The notes: generated by a model from the letters alone, not told the origin. A stretch of 64,000 nt of DNA from Neobacillus bataviensis (GCF_019969725.1 NZ_JAHXYW010000002.1:186001-250000); one strand, 5' to 3'. Counted from the first letter of the stretch, positions 1-9,560 are shown. A program made the numbers and translations.

Positions 1-1071
1 AATGAATGGGCGGATTTGCATGAATTGTGGCCGGGAGGAAGTCGCATACTCGTAGATATTCCCCTAGAAGTAAATGACGAGGAATATAAAGGAGCTGCAT
101 TTTATGTTGAACGAAGTGGAAATCCCCGAATAAGTTCGGTAGAGTTTTCTGACTTTTGTATTGATGGTTTGCATTTTATTGAAGATGGTTCAGGAGAAAC
201 AAATCCGGAAAACACATACACTAACGGGAAAACGGGTATTTATGTTGCAAGTGCTTGTGACTCATTTCGGATTACAGGCATGGGGTTTGTGTATTTAGAG
301 CATGGAATTACTATTTATCATGCAGATGCACTGACTATACATGATAATTTCATAGCTGAATGTGGTAACTGTATAGAACTGCGAGGTTGGGGACAGGCTT
401 CAAAAATAACCGATAACCTGATAGGAGCCGGTTTTAAAGGATACTCCATTTACGCTCAAAATTTTGGTGGACTTTTGATTACAGCGAATAATGTTTTTCC
501 ACGAGGTGCGAGCAGTATCTATTTTGATGGTGTGACACGTTCTAGTATCACAAATAATAGACTTCATTCATTTTATCCAGGAATGGTGGTTTTCAGGGAA
601 AATTGTTCGGAAAACTTGGTTTCTTCCAATCACTTTTTACGTGACCATGAACCTTGGACTCCTTTTCTAGGAAAAGACAATGGTTTAGATGATTTGTATG
701 GTCTCCTCTATATCAGTGGCCATAATAATTCTGTAATGGCTAATCACTTTTCTGAAGTAATTAATACTCAGAACATCAAGCCGGCAGGTGCAACACCTGT
801 AATCATACGTATTGTTTCAGGTAATGGAAATTATATTTCTAATAATCATGTTGTTGCCACGGAGGTTCATGCCAAGACAAGTGATTCTTGTTTCTCTGCG
901 CAAGTAGACGCTTTGTTGGCTACCGAAGCATCAGAGCCGCTTACCGTAGCAACAGTATTGGTAGAAAAAGAATCGCTTCAAAATACGATTCTTGATTCGG
1001 GAAGTGATGTACAGGTTGTTATGGACAAAACTGTAAATGCATTCAGAGCCACTCCAACGCCAGGAGGATAA
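1..1071 (+). CDS. Right-handed beta-helix repeat protein, 5' end cut by window
   Basis: The frame is open from base 1, so the N-terminus lies outside the window. The visible 356 residues show the short, N/G/S-rich beta-strand rungs of a pectate-lyase-like parallel beta-helix: repeated pieces such as ITDNLIGAG, ITANNVFPRG, ITNNRLHSF and ISNNHVVAT space about 20-25 residues apart. Such folds are found in polysaccharide lyases, glycoside hydrolases and phage tail spikes. No catalytic signature is visible and I cannot name a substrate. The C-terminus has no membrane anchor or LPXTG motif. The neighbouring YesM/YesN-like pair, a family that often controls polysaccharide use, is consistent with a carbohydrate role, but that is inference. 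The fold is fairly sure, the function is not. Confidence 0.65.
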   Translation, partial: NEWADLHELWPGGSRILVDIPLEVNDEEYKGAAFYVERSGNPRISSVEFSDFCIDGLHFIEDGSGETNPENTYTNGKTGIYVASACDSFRITGMGFVYLEHGITIYHADALTIHDNFIAECGNCIELRGWGQASKITDNLIGAGFKGYSIYAQNFGGLLITANNVFPRGASSIYFDGVTRSSITNNRLHSFYPGMVVFRENCSENLVSSNHFLRDHEPWTPFLGKDNGLDDLYGLLYISGHNNSVMANHFSEVINTQNIKPAGATPVIIRIVSGNGNYISNNHVVATEVHAKTSDSCFSAQVDALLATEASEPLTVATVLVEKESLQNTILDSGSDVQVVMDKTVNAFRATPTPGG

Positions 1072-1224
1072 ATAATTTATTCAACGTTTGAAGCAGCAAA
1101 GGAATTTGGGATAAAAGTGTTGAAATCAGCCAAAAAAGAAACAGTGATAGCGTATAATGTTGAAAAAGAGGAATTTACATTGATAGAAGAAACATGGACA
1201 AAAATTATAAACTGGAGAAACATA

Positions 1225-2973
1225 ATGGCTAAACTAATGAGACTCATCGAATCTCCAATTAAGCGGAAGATTATCTTATTAGCACTGTTTTCAGCCCTAA
1301 TCCCTTTACTCGTTATTGGTCCTTTAACGTTCATTTATTTTAGTAAAGTTATAGAAAATAAAGTGTCTACCACGATTGATAACTTTTTAACGATTGTCGA
1401 TTGGAATATTAATGCTTTTGCAAGCAGTGTAGAGAATTTATCGAATGACATCTTTCTTTCAAATGAAATACAGTCTTATTTAACCTATAAAAAAACAGAT
1501 GCAAAGTTATACAGATTAGAAACGTCATCTCTAGAAAACTTGAATAATATTACAGTAGTAAATAACCCCTATATCAATGCGATTTACGTTGGGAATGAAA
1601 ACCACGGCTTTTTGAAAGTTAACCGCGGGGAACGGAATTTGAAAAATGACATCTATCAAGCGGTAAAAAAGTCCAATATCTATCCGCGGTTACTCCATAG
1701 TCAGTGGCAGGGTGAATGGCTAAATGGCAGTAATTTAGAACTTGTGAAAGATAATAATCAATCTTTACTTTATGGAAGAAATATTCGAGATCTTGGAACG
1801 AAGGAACAAAATGGGATTGTCCTGATCGAACTGGAGCGATCTTATTTTGAAAATATGTTTAAGAATAGTAATCCACCAGGCGATATTTTAATATTGGATG
1901 ATGATAAAATTCTGTTTTCAAGCAGCAATCGTTTCTCTTCCTCTCAGATAGCCGAAATCATTCAAGGTCGTAAGAAAAGCGGAACAAGTAAAAAAGTGAT
2001 CAATGGAACACGATATTTCTTAAATGTTCATACCAACAAGAAAACAAATTGGGATGTCGTCAGTATAATCCCCTATGAAAATATCGTTCGCGAGGTTAAC
2101 CAGCTTCGATGGGTAACAATTTCACTATTAGTCATTGCGTTAATCATCTCGTTAATTTTTGCTTTATTTATAACGAGGAGAATAACAAACCAGTTAAGTT
2201 TGCTGCGCATGGTAACAGAAAAAATGGAAAAACGTGAGAAAATAGTGGGTATTGATTTTAATAATGAGGATGAACTTGGAGAGATTGGAAAACAGATTGT
2301 TCACCTTTATAATTGGAATAATGATTTAACAAAAAGGTTATATAAATCACAGATCAAGGAAAAGGAAGCAGAACTATTAGCCTTGCAAAGCCACATTAAT
2401 CCGCATTTTTTATATAATACGTTGAACACCGTTTATTGGATGGCAGAGAAGGCAAAAGCGAAACAAATAGCAAAAATTGCGATTAACTTGTCAAAAATCT
2501 TTAAACTTACCTTAAATGATGGAAATCATATTACCTCTGTTAAGAATGAAATAGAACAAGTTAAAAGTTATCTGGATATCCAAAATATTCGTTTTGACCA
2601 TAAAATCCACTACTCATTTACGATTGAACCTGAAATCATGGAAGAAAGTATCATTAAATTGCTGTTACAGCCAATTGTAGAAAACGCTGTTTACCATGGG
2701 CTGGAACAGCAGGAAAGCGGTACTATTACGATTGAAGGCACAAAGGTCGAGAAAGGTTTACTTTTCATTATTCGTGATACAGGAAAGGGATTTGACATGA
2801 ATGCAGTAGATATGAACAAAAACGGCTATGCTTTAAAAAATATTAATGAACGATTGAAGATTTATTATGGAAAAGAATATGGATTAAAGATTGAAAGTGA
2901 AATAGGAAAGGGAACTACTGTTTATCTTAAGGTTGGCCTAAAGAATGACGAAATCATCCATGACAATTTTTAA
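1225..2973 (+). CDS. YesM-family sensor histidine kinase
   Basis: Membrane histidine kinase of 582 residues. Order: N-terminal TM (LLALFSALIPLLVIGPLTF), an extracellular sensor region of about 260 residues, a second TM (VTISLLVIALIISLIFALFI), a HAMP linker, the His_kinase signature LLALQSHINPHFLYNTLN carrying the phospho-acceptor region, and a C-terminal HATPase with N-box PIVENAVYHG and G-box DTGKGFD. The frame could begin upstream at 1117, but ATG 1225 is chosen because GGAGA lies 7 bases before it. The gene is followed after 13 bases by its response regulator, whose ribosome site overlaps the kinase stop codon, so the pair is one operon. YesM/LytS-type kinases usually sense oligosaccharides or other nutrients; no transporter is adjacent here, so the signal is unknown. 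Confidence 0.88.
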   Translation: MAKLMRLIESPIKRKIILLALFSALIPLLVIGPLTFIYFSKVIENKVSTTIDNFLTIVDWNINAFASSVENLSNDIFLSNEIQSYLTYKKTDAKLYRLETSSLENLNNITVVNNPYINAIYVGNENHGFLKVNRGERNLKNDIYQAVKKSNIYPRLLHSQWQGEWLNGSNLELVKDNNQSLLYGRNIRDLGTKEQNGIVLIELERSYFENMFKNSNPPGDILILDDDKILFSSSNRFSSSQIAEIIQGRKKSGTSKKVINGTRYFLNVHTNKKTNWDVVSIIPYENIVREVNQLRWVTISLLVIALIISLIFALFITRRITNQLSLLRMVTEKMEKREKIVGIDFNNEDELGEIGKQIVHLYNWNNDLTKRLYKSQIKEKEAELLALQSHINPHFLYNTLNTVYWMAEKAKAKQIAKIAINLSKIFKLTLNDGNHITSVKNEIEQVKSYLDIQNIRFDHKIHYSFTIEPEIMEESIIKLLLQPIVENAVYHGLEQQESGTITIEGTKVEKGLLFIIRDTGKGFDMNAVDMNKNGYALKNINERLKIYYGKEYGLKIESEIGKGTTVYLKVGLKNDEIIHDNF

Positions 2974-2986
2974 GGAGTTTTCTATT

Positions 2987-4531
2987 ATGTATAAACTTTT
3001 AATTGTTGATGATGAAAAAATTGTAATTGAAGGCTTAAACTCAGCAGTAAACTGGCAGGAGCATCAGATTGAAATGGTAGGATCTGCTTCAGATGGAGAA
3101 GAAGCACTTAAAGAAATCATGAATAAAAAGCCTGACATTGTGTTAGTAGATATAAGAATGCCTAAATTAAATGGATTGGATTTAATTCAAGAAACAAAGG
3201 CTCTTAATCTTGATACTGTTTTTATCATTATAAGCGGTTATTCAAAGTTTGATTACGCCAAAAGGGCTATTAAACTCGAGGCAATCGACTATCTAGTTAA
3301 ACCTATTGAAGTAGAAGAAATTGTTCATTCTATTAAAAATGCCATTTTAAAACTAGAAAAAATAAAAAATGAAAAACAAGCAACTGAGCGGATTAATGAA
3401 TATCAAATGGCTTTAGAAGAAAAGCGTGTCCTTGATTACATTTTAGGCCAAAGATTTGATGTGCCGGAAAAGGACAAACAGCTACAAGGTTTTTCTTTTT
3501 TTAACATCGGATTGAAGGGGTTTGACTGGGATGATTCAAATGCCACTGAAAAAATTCAAGCTTCCTTAGAGTGTTTAAAAAGCCTATTGGAAAACAGGAA
3601 GATACAGAACTTTGTCTATGCGATTGATAGTGAAATCGTCATTATGATTTCAAACGCTGGTTCAGAGCTTGGGAATGACTTGGTTCAGGATCTTGTGTCA
3701 TTGGTCTTACATGATATGAACATAAGACCGATAGTTGGAGTAAGTAATATCTATGTAACTATTTCGGACATAAAGAAGGCCTATCGTGAAGCAAAAGAAG
3801 CGTTGAAAAATGGTATTTTTTCAAACCAGTTAATAACCTATTATAAAGAATTAGAAACATTCAATCATTCCTTTGGTAATCGTATTATTGAAAAAATTGA
3901 TACATTTTTTAATGGAAAAGGCCCAGACCTTCTTAGCAACATGAATCTTTTCATGGACAAAGTTTTTCTCGATTGCCAAAAGAGCAGCCTCCCCCCAGAT
4001 AAAACAAAATACGTCTGTTTTAAAATCGTTAATCATTTCTTGGAATATATCGAAAGTGAATATGAAATAAATAAAAGCGGCGGCGAACGATATTTAGTTT
4101 ACCAAGAATTAAATCAACTGCAGTCTTTTGAAGAAATCAGAGTTTGGCTAGAACAATTTATTGGGCAATCCACTGCTAATTTAAATAATAATCACGTGTC
4201 ATATAATGAAAAATTAATCATCGATTTAAAAAGTTTCATTAATGCTAATTATAAAGAACCAATTGTTTTAGATGATTTAGGCAAGCTATTCCATAAGAAC
4301 CCTGCCTACCTTTGTAACTTGTTTTCTAAGGCAGTTGGCAGCACCATCTTTGAATATATTACAAATGTCAGATTAAATAATGCCAAAAAACTGTTAAGAA
4401 CCACCAATTTAAAGGTATCCGAGATTTGTAAACAGGTAGGCTACGAAAATCAAAAATACTTTAATCAAGTATTCAAGAAAAATATCGGAACAACCCCAGG
4501 TCTCTATCGTTCACAGCACATACTAAAGTAA
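2987..4531 (+). CDS. YesN-family AraC-type response regulator
   Basis: Response regulator of 514 residues and partner of the upstream kinase. N-terminal receiver domain has the acidic pair DDE near residues 8-10, phospho-acceptor Asp55 in VLVDIRMPK, and conserved Ser/Thr and Lys (IISGYS, DYLVKPI). A long middle region follows, then a C-terminal AraC double helix-turn-helix (LDDLGKLFHKNPAYLCNLFSKAVG and VSEICKQVGYENQKYFNQVFKK). Start ATG 2987 is favoured by AAGGAG at 2972-2977; a longer frame would begin at 2945 inside the kinase gene without a better site. The middle region resembles the degenerate-cyclase-like or coiled linker of YesN proteins. Target genes are not obvious. The 22-bp-period repeats just downstream are one possible binding region. 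Confidence 0.88.
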   Translation: MYKLLIVDDEKIVIEGLNSAVNWQEHQIEMVGSASDGEEALKEIMNKKPDIVLVDIRMPKLNGLDLIQETKALNLDTVFIIISGYSKFDYAKRAIKLEAIDYLVKPIEVEEIVHSIKNAILKLEKIKNEKQATERINEYQMALEEKRVLDYILGQRFDVPEKDKQLQGFSFFNIGLKGFDWDDSNATEKIQASLECLKSLLENRKIQNFVYAIDSEIVIMISNAGSELGNDLVQDLVSLVLHDMNIRPIVGVSNIYVTISDIKKAYREAKEALKNGIFSNQLITYYKELETFNHSFGNRIIEKIDTFFNGKGPDLLSNMNLFMDKVFLDCQKSSLPPDKTKYVCFKIVNHFLEYIESEYEINKSGGERYLVYQELNQLQSFEEIRVWLEQFIGQSTANLNNNHVSYNEKLIIDLKSFINANYKEPIVLDDLGKLFHKNPAYLCNLFSKAVGSTIFEYITNVRLNNAKKLLRTTNLKVSEICKQVGYENQKYFNQVFKKNIGTTPGLYRSQHILK

Positions 4532-4643
4532 ATGTTGGAAAAGGCAAGTTTAAATTTGGGGGGAACAACTATATATAATCTTTGTTGTAATATCTGGTAG
4601 TAATCTCTGGTATTGCTTTGGTTAAATTGACCACATGTTAGCA

Positions 4644-4699
4644 GGTCAGATTGACCGGTACAGTTGGTCAGGTTGGCTGATTAAGTCGGTCAGGTTGAA
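4644..4699. repeat. Three GGTCAG-type repeats with 22-bp period
   Basis: GGTCAGRTTGRM occurs at 4644, 4666 and 4688, exactly 22 bases apart, about two helical turns. An inverted half (TTGACC) lies upstream at 4627 and again at 4651. The array sits in the roughly 340-base gap between the response regulator and the terminator before the aminopeptidase. Regular phasing suggests protein binding on one face of DNA, but no gene start follows closely. Nothing else is recognisable in this gap. Confidence 0.55.
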
Positions 4700-4824
4700 C
4701 TTTGATGAATGTAAACCATATTTATTCACAAAACTTTTAAAATTAGTTAGTAATTTTTTGTGAACATCTGGATACACAGGCAGATAAGGGCTGACTGAGA
4801 TTGGTGCTTGTGTTTACGCCCATA

Positions 4825-4865
4825 GAAAAAACGCTTCAATCTTTTTTTGATTCAAGCGTTTTTTC
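4825..4865. terminator. Bidirectional intrinsic terminator
   Basis: A 17-base stem with one mismatch: GAAAAAACGCTTCAATC pairs with GATTCAAGCGTTTTTTC around a short T-rich loop. A/T tracts on both sides let it work on both strands. It ends the minus-strand M28 aminopeptidase gene and could also stop plus-strand transcripts from the kinase/regulator operon. Confidence 0.85.
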
Positions 4866-4875
4866 TATTTTTTTA

Positions 4876-6255
4876 TTAATCTACTGGGCGATCTTCAAAA
4901 TCGTAGTTTACTGTTGCAGGAGCCACATGTGCTCGATCAAGAGCTGGTGTATCCGGGCGGGAAATTTGATAGGCTGATGCTCCAACGATGGATGCAGCTT
5001 GATGCAGCTTTTCCTTGCTGATATGTTCAATCGTATCTGTTGGCTGGTGATACTGAGGTTCAACTGGTGAATGAATAAATAGAGCGGAAGGAATGCCCAC
5101 ATCATGGAATGGCTGATGGTCACTTCTTCCTAATTGCCCATACGGGAGCGCCACATCATACATTCTAGATCCGGATGCTGCTCCTAAGTCCGTCACAAGA
5201 TTCTTCTTACCGTCAATTGTATACATGATCAATCCACCTAATGGATGACCTTCTCCTGCTTCTGCCCCGCCAATCATATCCATTTGGAAGTGGGCAACCA
5301 TGCGGTCTATATCACTTTGTGGAAGTTGAGATACATAAAAGGATGAGCCCACCATCCCTCTTTCTTCAGAACCGAATGTAAGGAAGCGGACTTCGGTATC
5401 AATCGGAGTATTCACAAAAATTCTTGCTAGCTCCAATACAGCGGAGACTCCTGAAGCATCGTCATTTGCACCAGGCCCAAGATGAACAGAGTCATGGTGT
5501 GCACCAATCGTGACAATCTGGCCTGTGTCCTTGTTCTTGTTTGGCTTTAATTTAGCCTCAACTACATAAGAAGTTTTCTCTATTTTTTGGATATCGACAT
5601 CTAAGGTGGCTGTAACAGGACCGTTCTTTAATTTATCAACTAATTCCTTCCCTTGTGCTTGGGTAATAGCCACGGCGGGAATTTCCCCATTGGCTTGGCC
5701 AAAGTTATTGCCATTAGCAGTGTTGTTATACATGAGTACCCCAGCTGCTCCTTTAGAAAATACATTCTGCACTTTTTCAACGAACGTTATATCTCCCCGC
5801 TCAACCAAGGCAATTTTACCTGCTACATCATCGGGAACCGTGCCAGCTAATGCTTTTCCAACATTAACGAGCTCTGCCGTTACAATTCCGCTTGCACTGC
5901 CGCTAAAGGCATGACCTTTTAAATCAACTCCGTCAACTTCAGCCATTTCACGGTTTGTCTTATAATCATAGATTGGGAACGGTATTCTTTTAGTTTTGAG
6001 TCCTAAGCTCTTAAACTGGCTTTCTATGTACTCAACCCCACGAACTTCTCCCTCAGTACCCGCTTCCCTAGGCACTGCCGATAGATACTTAATCGTATTG
6101 TACATATTCTCTACGTTAATTTTTTTGATAACCTTGTTGTCAAAAGCTGTGTCTGATTGTGCATGTGGGGCACCATTTGTCTGAGCATACACCACCCCTG
6201 ATGATAAAATCAGGCTTGCTGCTAGAACCGTGATAATCGATTTACGACGAAACAT
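4876..6255 (-). CDS. Secreted M28 zinc aminopeptidase, YwaD-like
   Basis: Exported zinc aminopeptidase of 459 residues, close in length and layout to B. subtilis YwaD. A signal peptide (MFRRKSIITVLAASLILSSGVVYA) is followed by a PA domain (about 110-215) and an M28 peptidase domain (about 225-430). Co-catalytic zinc residues are visible: His253 and Asp255 in GAHHDS, Asp265 in GANDDASG, Glu297/Glu298 in GSEERG, Asp326 in MDMIGG and His403 in YHQPTD. It should remove N-terminal residues from peptides outside the cell. ATG at 6253-6255 has GGGAG upstream. The gene is monocistronic and ends in a strong terminator. An arginyl/lysyl preference would fit YwaD but cannot be read from sequence. Confidence 0.9.
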   Translation of the reverse strand: MFRRKSIITVLAASLILSSGVVYAQTNGAPHAQSDTAFDNKVIKKINVENMYNTIKYLSAVPREAGTEGEVRGVEYIESQFKSLGLKTKRIPFPIYDYKTNREMAEVDGVDLKGHAFSGSASGIVTAELVNVGKALAGTVPDDVAGKIALVERGDITFVEKVQNVFSKGAAGVLMYNNTANGNNFGQANGEIPAVAITQAQGKELVDKLKNGPVTATLDVDIQKIEKTSYVVEAKLKPNKNKDTGQIVTIGAHHDSVHLGPGANDDASGVSAVLELARIFVNTPIDTEVRFLTFGSEERGMVGSSFYVSQLPQSDIDRMVAHFQMDMIGGAEAGEGHPLGGLIMYTIDGKKNLVTDLGAASGSRMYDVALPYGQLGRSDHQPFHDVGIPSALFIHSPVEPQYHQPTDTIEHISKEKLHQAASIVGASAYQISRPDTPALDRAHVAPATVNYDFEDRPVD

Positions 6256-6891
6256 GAAACTCTCCCTTTGAAAAAGTGATACTCTACTATTATTCTAATT
6301 TTGGGAATTATAGTAAATGGGGATAAAATCCTAGAAGTTCCCTTAAAATTGGCTAATGGCAAATACTTCGAATCCATTCATTATTTTGCAGGTGCTACCA
6401 TATTTATCTATATTAGTATGATAATTAATAGTATCTCAATTTTAAAATTTCAATTATTTCCATTTTAAAAAGATAGATTACTATATTAATTCTCCCGACT
6501 ACTTTCAAATCCGCATAAAAAGGACAGTCCTTGCAAAAGCCCTATTAAATTTCATTTTTCTTAAAAAAGACAAAAGATTCCCCTGAAAAATTACAGTTTG
6601 GTTGAATAACCGGTGACCTACATGATTTATTCCTATTTGGTGATCAAAAGGGAAAAACATGAATTGGTAGAAACTGATTGTGAAATACCGCCTTCACAAA
6701 AAAAAGGGGATAAAATAATCGAAATTGCAAAAAACTTCCTCAAAATTGAAAAAAGGAAGTTTAGTTTTACCACGATGTAATCCTCATTTAGACATTATTT
6801 AACATATTTAGATAAATAATAATCTCTTATAATTCCAATATTTATCATTAATTGATAAAATTATAAACAGCGAATATAAGGGGAAAAATTT
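6256..6891. other. AT-rich intergenic region before the defence-like island
   Basis: No gene seen in about 640 bases. It must hold the minus-strand promoter of the aminopeptidase and the plus-strand promoter of the next gene; a TATAAT at 6828-6833 is a candidate -10 but its -35 is weak. A 9-bp inverted repeat (AAACTTCCT at 6732-6740, AGGAAGTTT at 6754-6762) forms a possible hairpin. Base composition becomes visibly AT-richer here, marking the edge of the island. Confidence 0.5.
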
Positions 6892-8196
6892 ATGGATAAT
6901 CAAACTTACCAATTTCTAGGTAGATTTTTTTTAAAGTATATAGATACTGATTCGTTTAAAAATAAAGTTAATAATGAACTTAATTATAATCCTGCAGAAT
7001 TCAGTGTCGAAAAAGCTTATGAGGATATATCTGGGAACGCTATTAGTGATAAGCTTAAGCTCGATAAGATTCTCTTTGAAAATATTTTGTATAGTGACTT
7101 AAAAAATGTATTTATAGAGAATTTTGATTTTAATCCTAATCTTGATGCTACCGTTTTTAGAAGTAGAATGGAATCATTTATTGAACGTGTCAACTTTGGA
7201 AAGTTATCTAATAACCTAGAAAGATACATGAGTCCGAATGGGTTCTTACTAATGGAAAGTATATCAACTTCTAAGTTAGGCACATTCTTTCTTGCTGGCT
7301 TTGATTATGTAACAAATGAAGATGGTAAAGTAAAATCAATCCGTATGTTATTTGCTAATGTTGTTCCTCTAACAAGTTCCCCTAATGTAGGATATTTTCT
7401 AGCTGGTCTTGATATTGATTTAGAAAATAAAGTAGGTCTAGTTTTGCTTAAGAATATATCTAATGATATAGACGATGAGGTTGGGGAAGAAGAGGAAACC
7501 AAATGGGAAAAATCAATCATAAAATTTTTTAACAAGGTTAGAAGCTTAGTATATCCAATGTTGGGCGTAAGAACTTCCATTAGTTATAAAAATGATAGAA
7601 AAGCAATGTTTAAAATGTGTAAAGAGTTAGAGGCAGATTTACTTGAAGAGTCTAGAGATGAAATGTCCCGAAGACTTGGAGATGATGAAGGTGATATACC
7701 AACTTCTGTGGATACATTACTTTTAAAATTGCTCCCAAGTTCAGTAGTACCTGATAGAGAGCAACGTGATAAGTTAATTAAGAGGTTTCAAGCGCTACTT
7801 CTAGGAACATACATAAATACTGTTACGGATGATGATGGTTTAATAGAAATTGCTAAAGAAAGAGGTTTGGTAGGGTTTGCCACAAATATTTCTTTTAGAT
7901 CTGGTAACGCATCTAAAGGAGCTACAGGTACCTCAATAAAGGATAAACCTATTGCGGGTGAAATAATGTTCCATAGCTTATATACCGACTTCAACGAGTC
8001 CTTAGAGCTCCCACAATGGTCTGTCTCTTGGTTCGAGGATTACGAACAAACAAACCCTACAGATATAGAAGTTATACCTACAACAATTAGGTCAACCAAG
8101 AACTACCTTTTACTAACTTTTAAAAATAGAAACTATTTAAGTAAGGGATTGATAAAACATGTCGTTAATTACATTCTTAGATACCGCAACCAATGA
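6892..8196 (+). CDS. Unknown protein coupled to a SIR2 gene, possible defence sensor
   Basis: A 434-residue soluble protein that I do not recognise. It has no signal peptide or TM segment. The N-terminal 130 residues look helical. A central stretch (LGTFFLAGFDYV, IRMLFANVVPLT, VGYFLAGLDIDL) is hydrophobic and beta-like. An acidic linker (DDEVGEEEE) and a charged helical region follow, then a C-terminal mixed domain. No nuclease, ATPase or NTPase motif is evident. ATG 6892 has AAGGGG 8-9 bases upstream. The last 38 bases overlap the start of the SIR2 gene, which strongly suggests translational coupling and joint function. Base composition is AT-rich, as is usual for acquired defence genes. The partner role is inference. 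Confidence 0.75.
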   Translation: MDNQTYQFLGRFFLKYIDTDSFKNKVNNELNYNPAEFSVEKAYEDISGNAISDKLKLDKILFENILYSDLKNVFIENFDFNPNLDATVFRSRMESFIERVNFGKLSNNLERYMSPNGFLLMESISTSKLGTFFLAGFDYVTNEDGKVKSIRMLFANVVPLTSSPNVGYFLAGLDIDLENKVGLVLLKNISNDIDDEVGEEEETKWEKSIIKFFNKVRSLVYPMLGVRTSISYKNDRKAMFKMCKELEADLLEESRDEMSRRLGDDEGDIPTSVDTLLLKLLPSSVVPDREQRDKLIKRFQALLLGTYINTVTDDDGLIEIAKERGLVGFATNISFRSGNASKGATGTSIKDKPIAGEIMFHSLYTDFNESLELPQWSVSWFEDYEQTNPTDIEVIPTTIRSTKNYLLLTFKNRNYLSKGLIKHVVNYILRYRNQ

Positions 8197-9391
8197 ACTT
8201 AATATAACAGAATACAGAGTTTTAGAGAAGGTTATTAATATTATTCATCAAACTGGTGAAAGATTTAACGAAAATAAATTTAAAGAAGTTATTAAAGGCG
8301 ATTTGGATTTATTTATTATTAATGAACTAATAAAACACGAGATATTAATAAAAAGTCTACTCTGTGAATGTACAACAAATGATATTAGTGCTTTTATTGG
8401 TCACGAGGATAAGTTCTGTCCAACCTGTAGTAAGTCTGTATTAGATAACAATCACGAAATAATAGATTATTATGCAATAAAGGAAAAATCAAAGATAGAA
8501 AGTTTATTAAACGAATTATCATTAAAGGAGTATGTTATCGGTTTTACAATGGGTAATCTTACTGATTTAATTAAGAGAAAGGAGTCTATAGTACCTTTTA
8601 TTGGGTCTGGGGTTTCTATTCCATTAGATTTACCTTCTTGGGGCTCAATGATAAGAGACCTTAAAGATAATATGGAAGAAATGTTTCAACCTGCCTTTTT
8701 AAGATATATTGACACAGGAAATTATTTAAAGGCTCTTACATACCTCAAAGAGAATTCGCTCCTAGATACAAACCAAATTAAAGAAAAAATTTATGAGGAA
8801 TTTGAGAAAACACCAAAAGACATTTTGTACAGAGAGGATAGCAACTATCCGGATTTATATAAATTAAAACCACCATTCTATATAACAACAAACTATGATA
8901 ATTTTCTAACTGATTATATAAGCAAGGTAGAAAAAAATGTAACTGTACCTTACACCTGGAAAGATATTATTAATACACAAAATTTAATATCAGAAAATAA
9001 AAAAAGAGTGTTTCATATTCATGGTCATATTCAAAAACAAGATACAATGATTGTAACGGATGAAGACTATATTGAGTTGTATGATCAGACAAATCTTAAG
9101 GATAAGTTATTAGGAATTATGGGGTCAAATCATTTATTATTTATTGGATTTTCTTTTAACGATGAATTCTTTAAAAGGTTGTATATTGATATAATATCTT
9201 CTATTAAAGGTATTCATTACATTATTCTTCCAAATATATCACTAGAAAATGCCAAAAAAATTAGTGCTGAAGCTCCAGGATTAAGAATTATCGGAATAAA
9301 TGTACAAAAAGATGAAAAAGGTAAATATATTGTGCAGGACTATGTAAGAGGTGTAAGAACTATTATCAATACATTAATAATTCAAGAATAA
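8159..9391 (+). CDS. SIR2-like NADase-type protein with N-terminal Cys module
   Basis: A 410-residue protein with a SIR2-like domain from about residue 143. Visible motifs are the NAD-binding VPFIGSGVS (146-153), TTNYD with Asn245, and HIHGH with the likely catalytic His288. In anti-phage proteins such as ThsA, DSR1/2 and SIR2-HerA, this fold depletes NAD+. The first 120 residues are separate: a helical, winged-helix-like part followed by CEC (Cys69, Cys71) and CPTC (Cys87, Cys90), a probable zinc-binding module. No STAND, HerA or TPR regions are present, so it matches none of the named SIR2 systems I know in full. ATG 8159 lies inside the upstream gene with AAGGGA before it. Effector assignment is strong by motif; anti-phage activity is inference. 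Confidence 0.82.
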   Translation: MSLITFLDTATNELNITEYRVLEKVINIIHQTGERFNENKFKEVIKGDLDLFIINELIKHEILIKSLLCECTTNDISAFIGHEDKFCPTCSKSVLDNNHEIIDYYAIKEKSKIESLLNELSLKEYVIGFTMGNLTDLIKRKESIVPFIGSGVSIPLDLPSWGSMIRDLKDNMEEMFQPAFLRYIDTGNYLKALTYLKENSLLDTNQIKEKIYEEFEKTPKDILYREDSNYPDLYKLKPPFYITTNYDNFLTDYISKVEKNVTVPYTWKDIINTQNLISENKKRVFHIHGHIQKQDTMIVTDEDYIELYDQTNLKDKLLGIMGSNHLLFIGFSFNDEFFKRLYIDIISSIKGIHYIILPNISLENAKKISAEAPGLRIIGINVQKDEKGKYIVQDYVRGVRTIINTLIIQE

Positions 9392-9530
9392 TAATAAAGG
9401 AAAAAATTAGAAAGATAGGAACAAAAAAAATCAAGAAATGGGTGGTAAATAATCCTTATGGAAAGGGATCTTTCCCCTCCTAGAATACATTTAAAATTGT
9501 AATAGATTTAAAGTAAACTTCCTAGCACTA

Positions 9531-9560
9531 AGCTCACTTTTTAAGGGTGGGCTATTTTTA
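9531..9560 (+). terminator. Weak intrinsic terminator after the SIR2 gene
   Basis: AGCTCA and TGGGCT pair (one G-T) around a loop of about 11 bases and are followed by ATTTTTA. It separates the SIR2 pair from the next two genes, which have their own ribosome sites and probably their own promoter. Confidence 0.5.

Noticed and set aside
5606..6184. Plus-strand open frames inside the M28 aminopeptidase gene
   Set aside because: Antisense shadows of a clear protease gene with intact catalytic residues.
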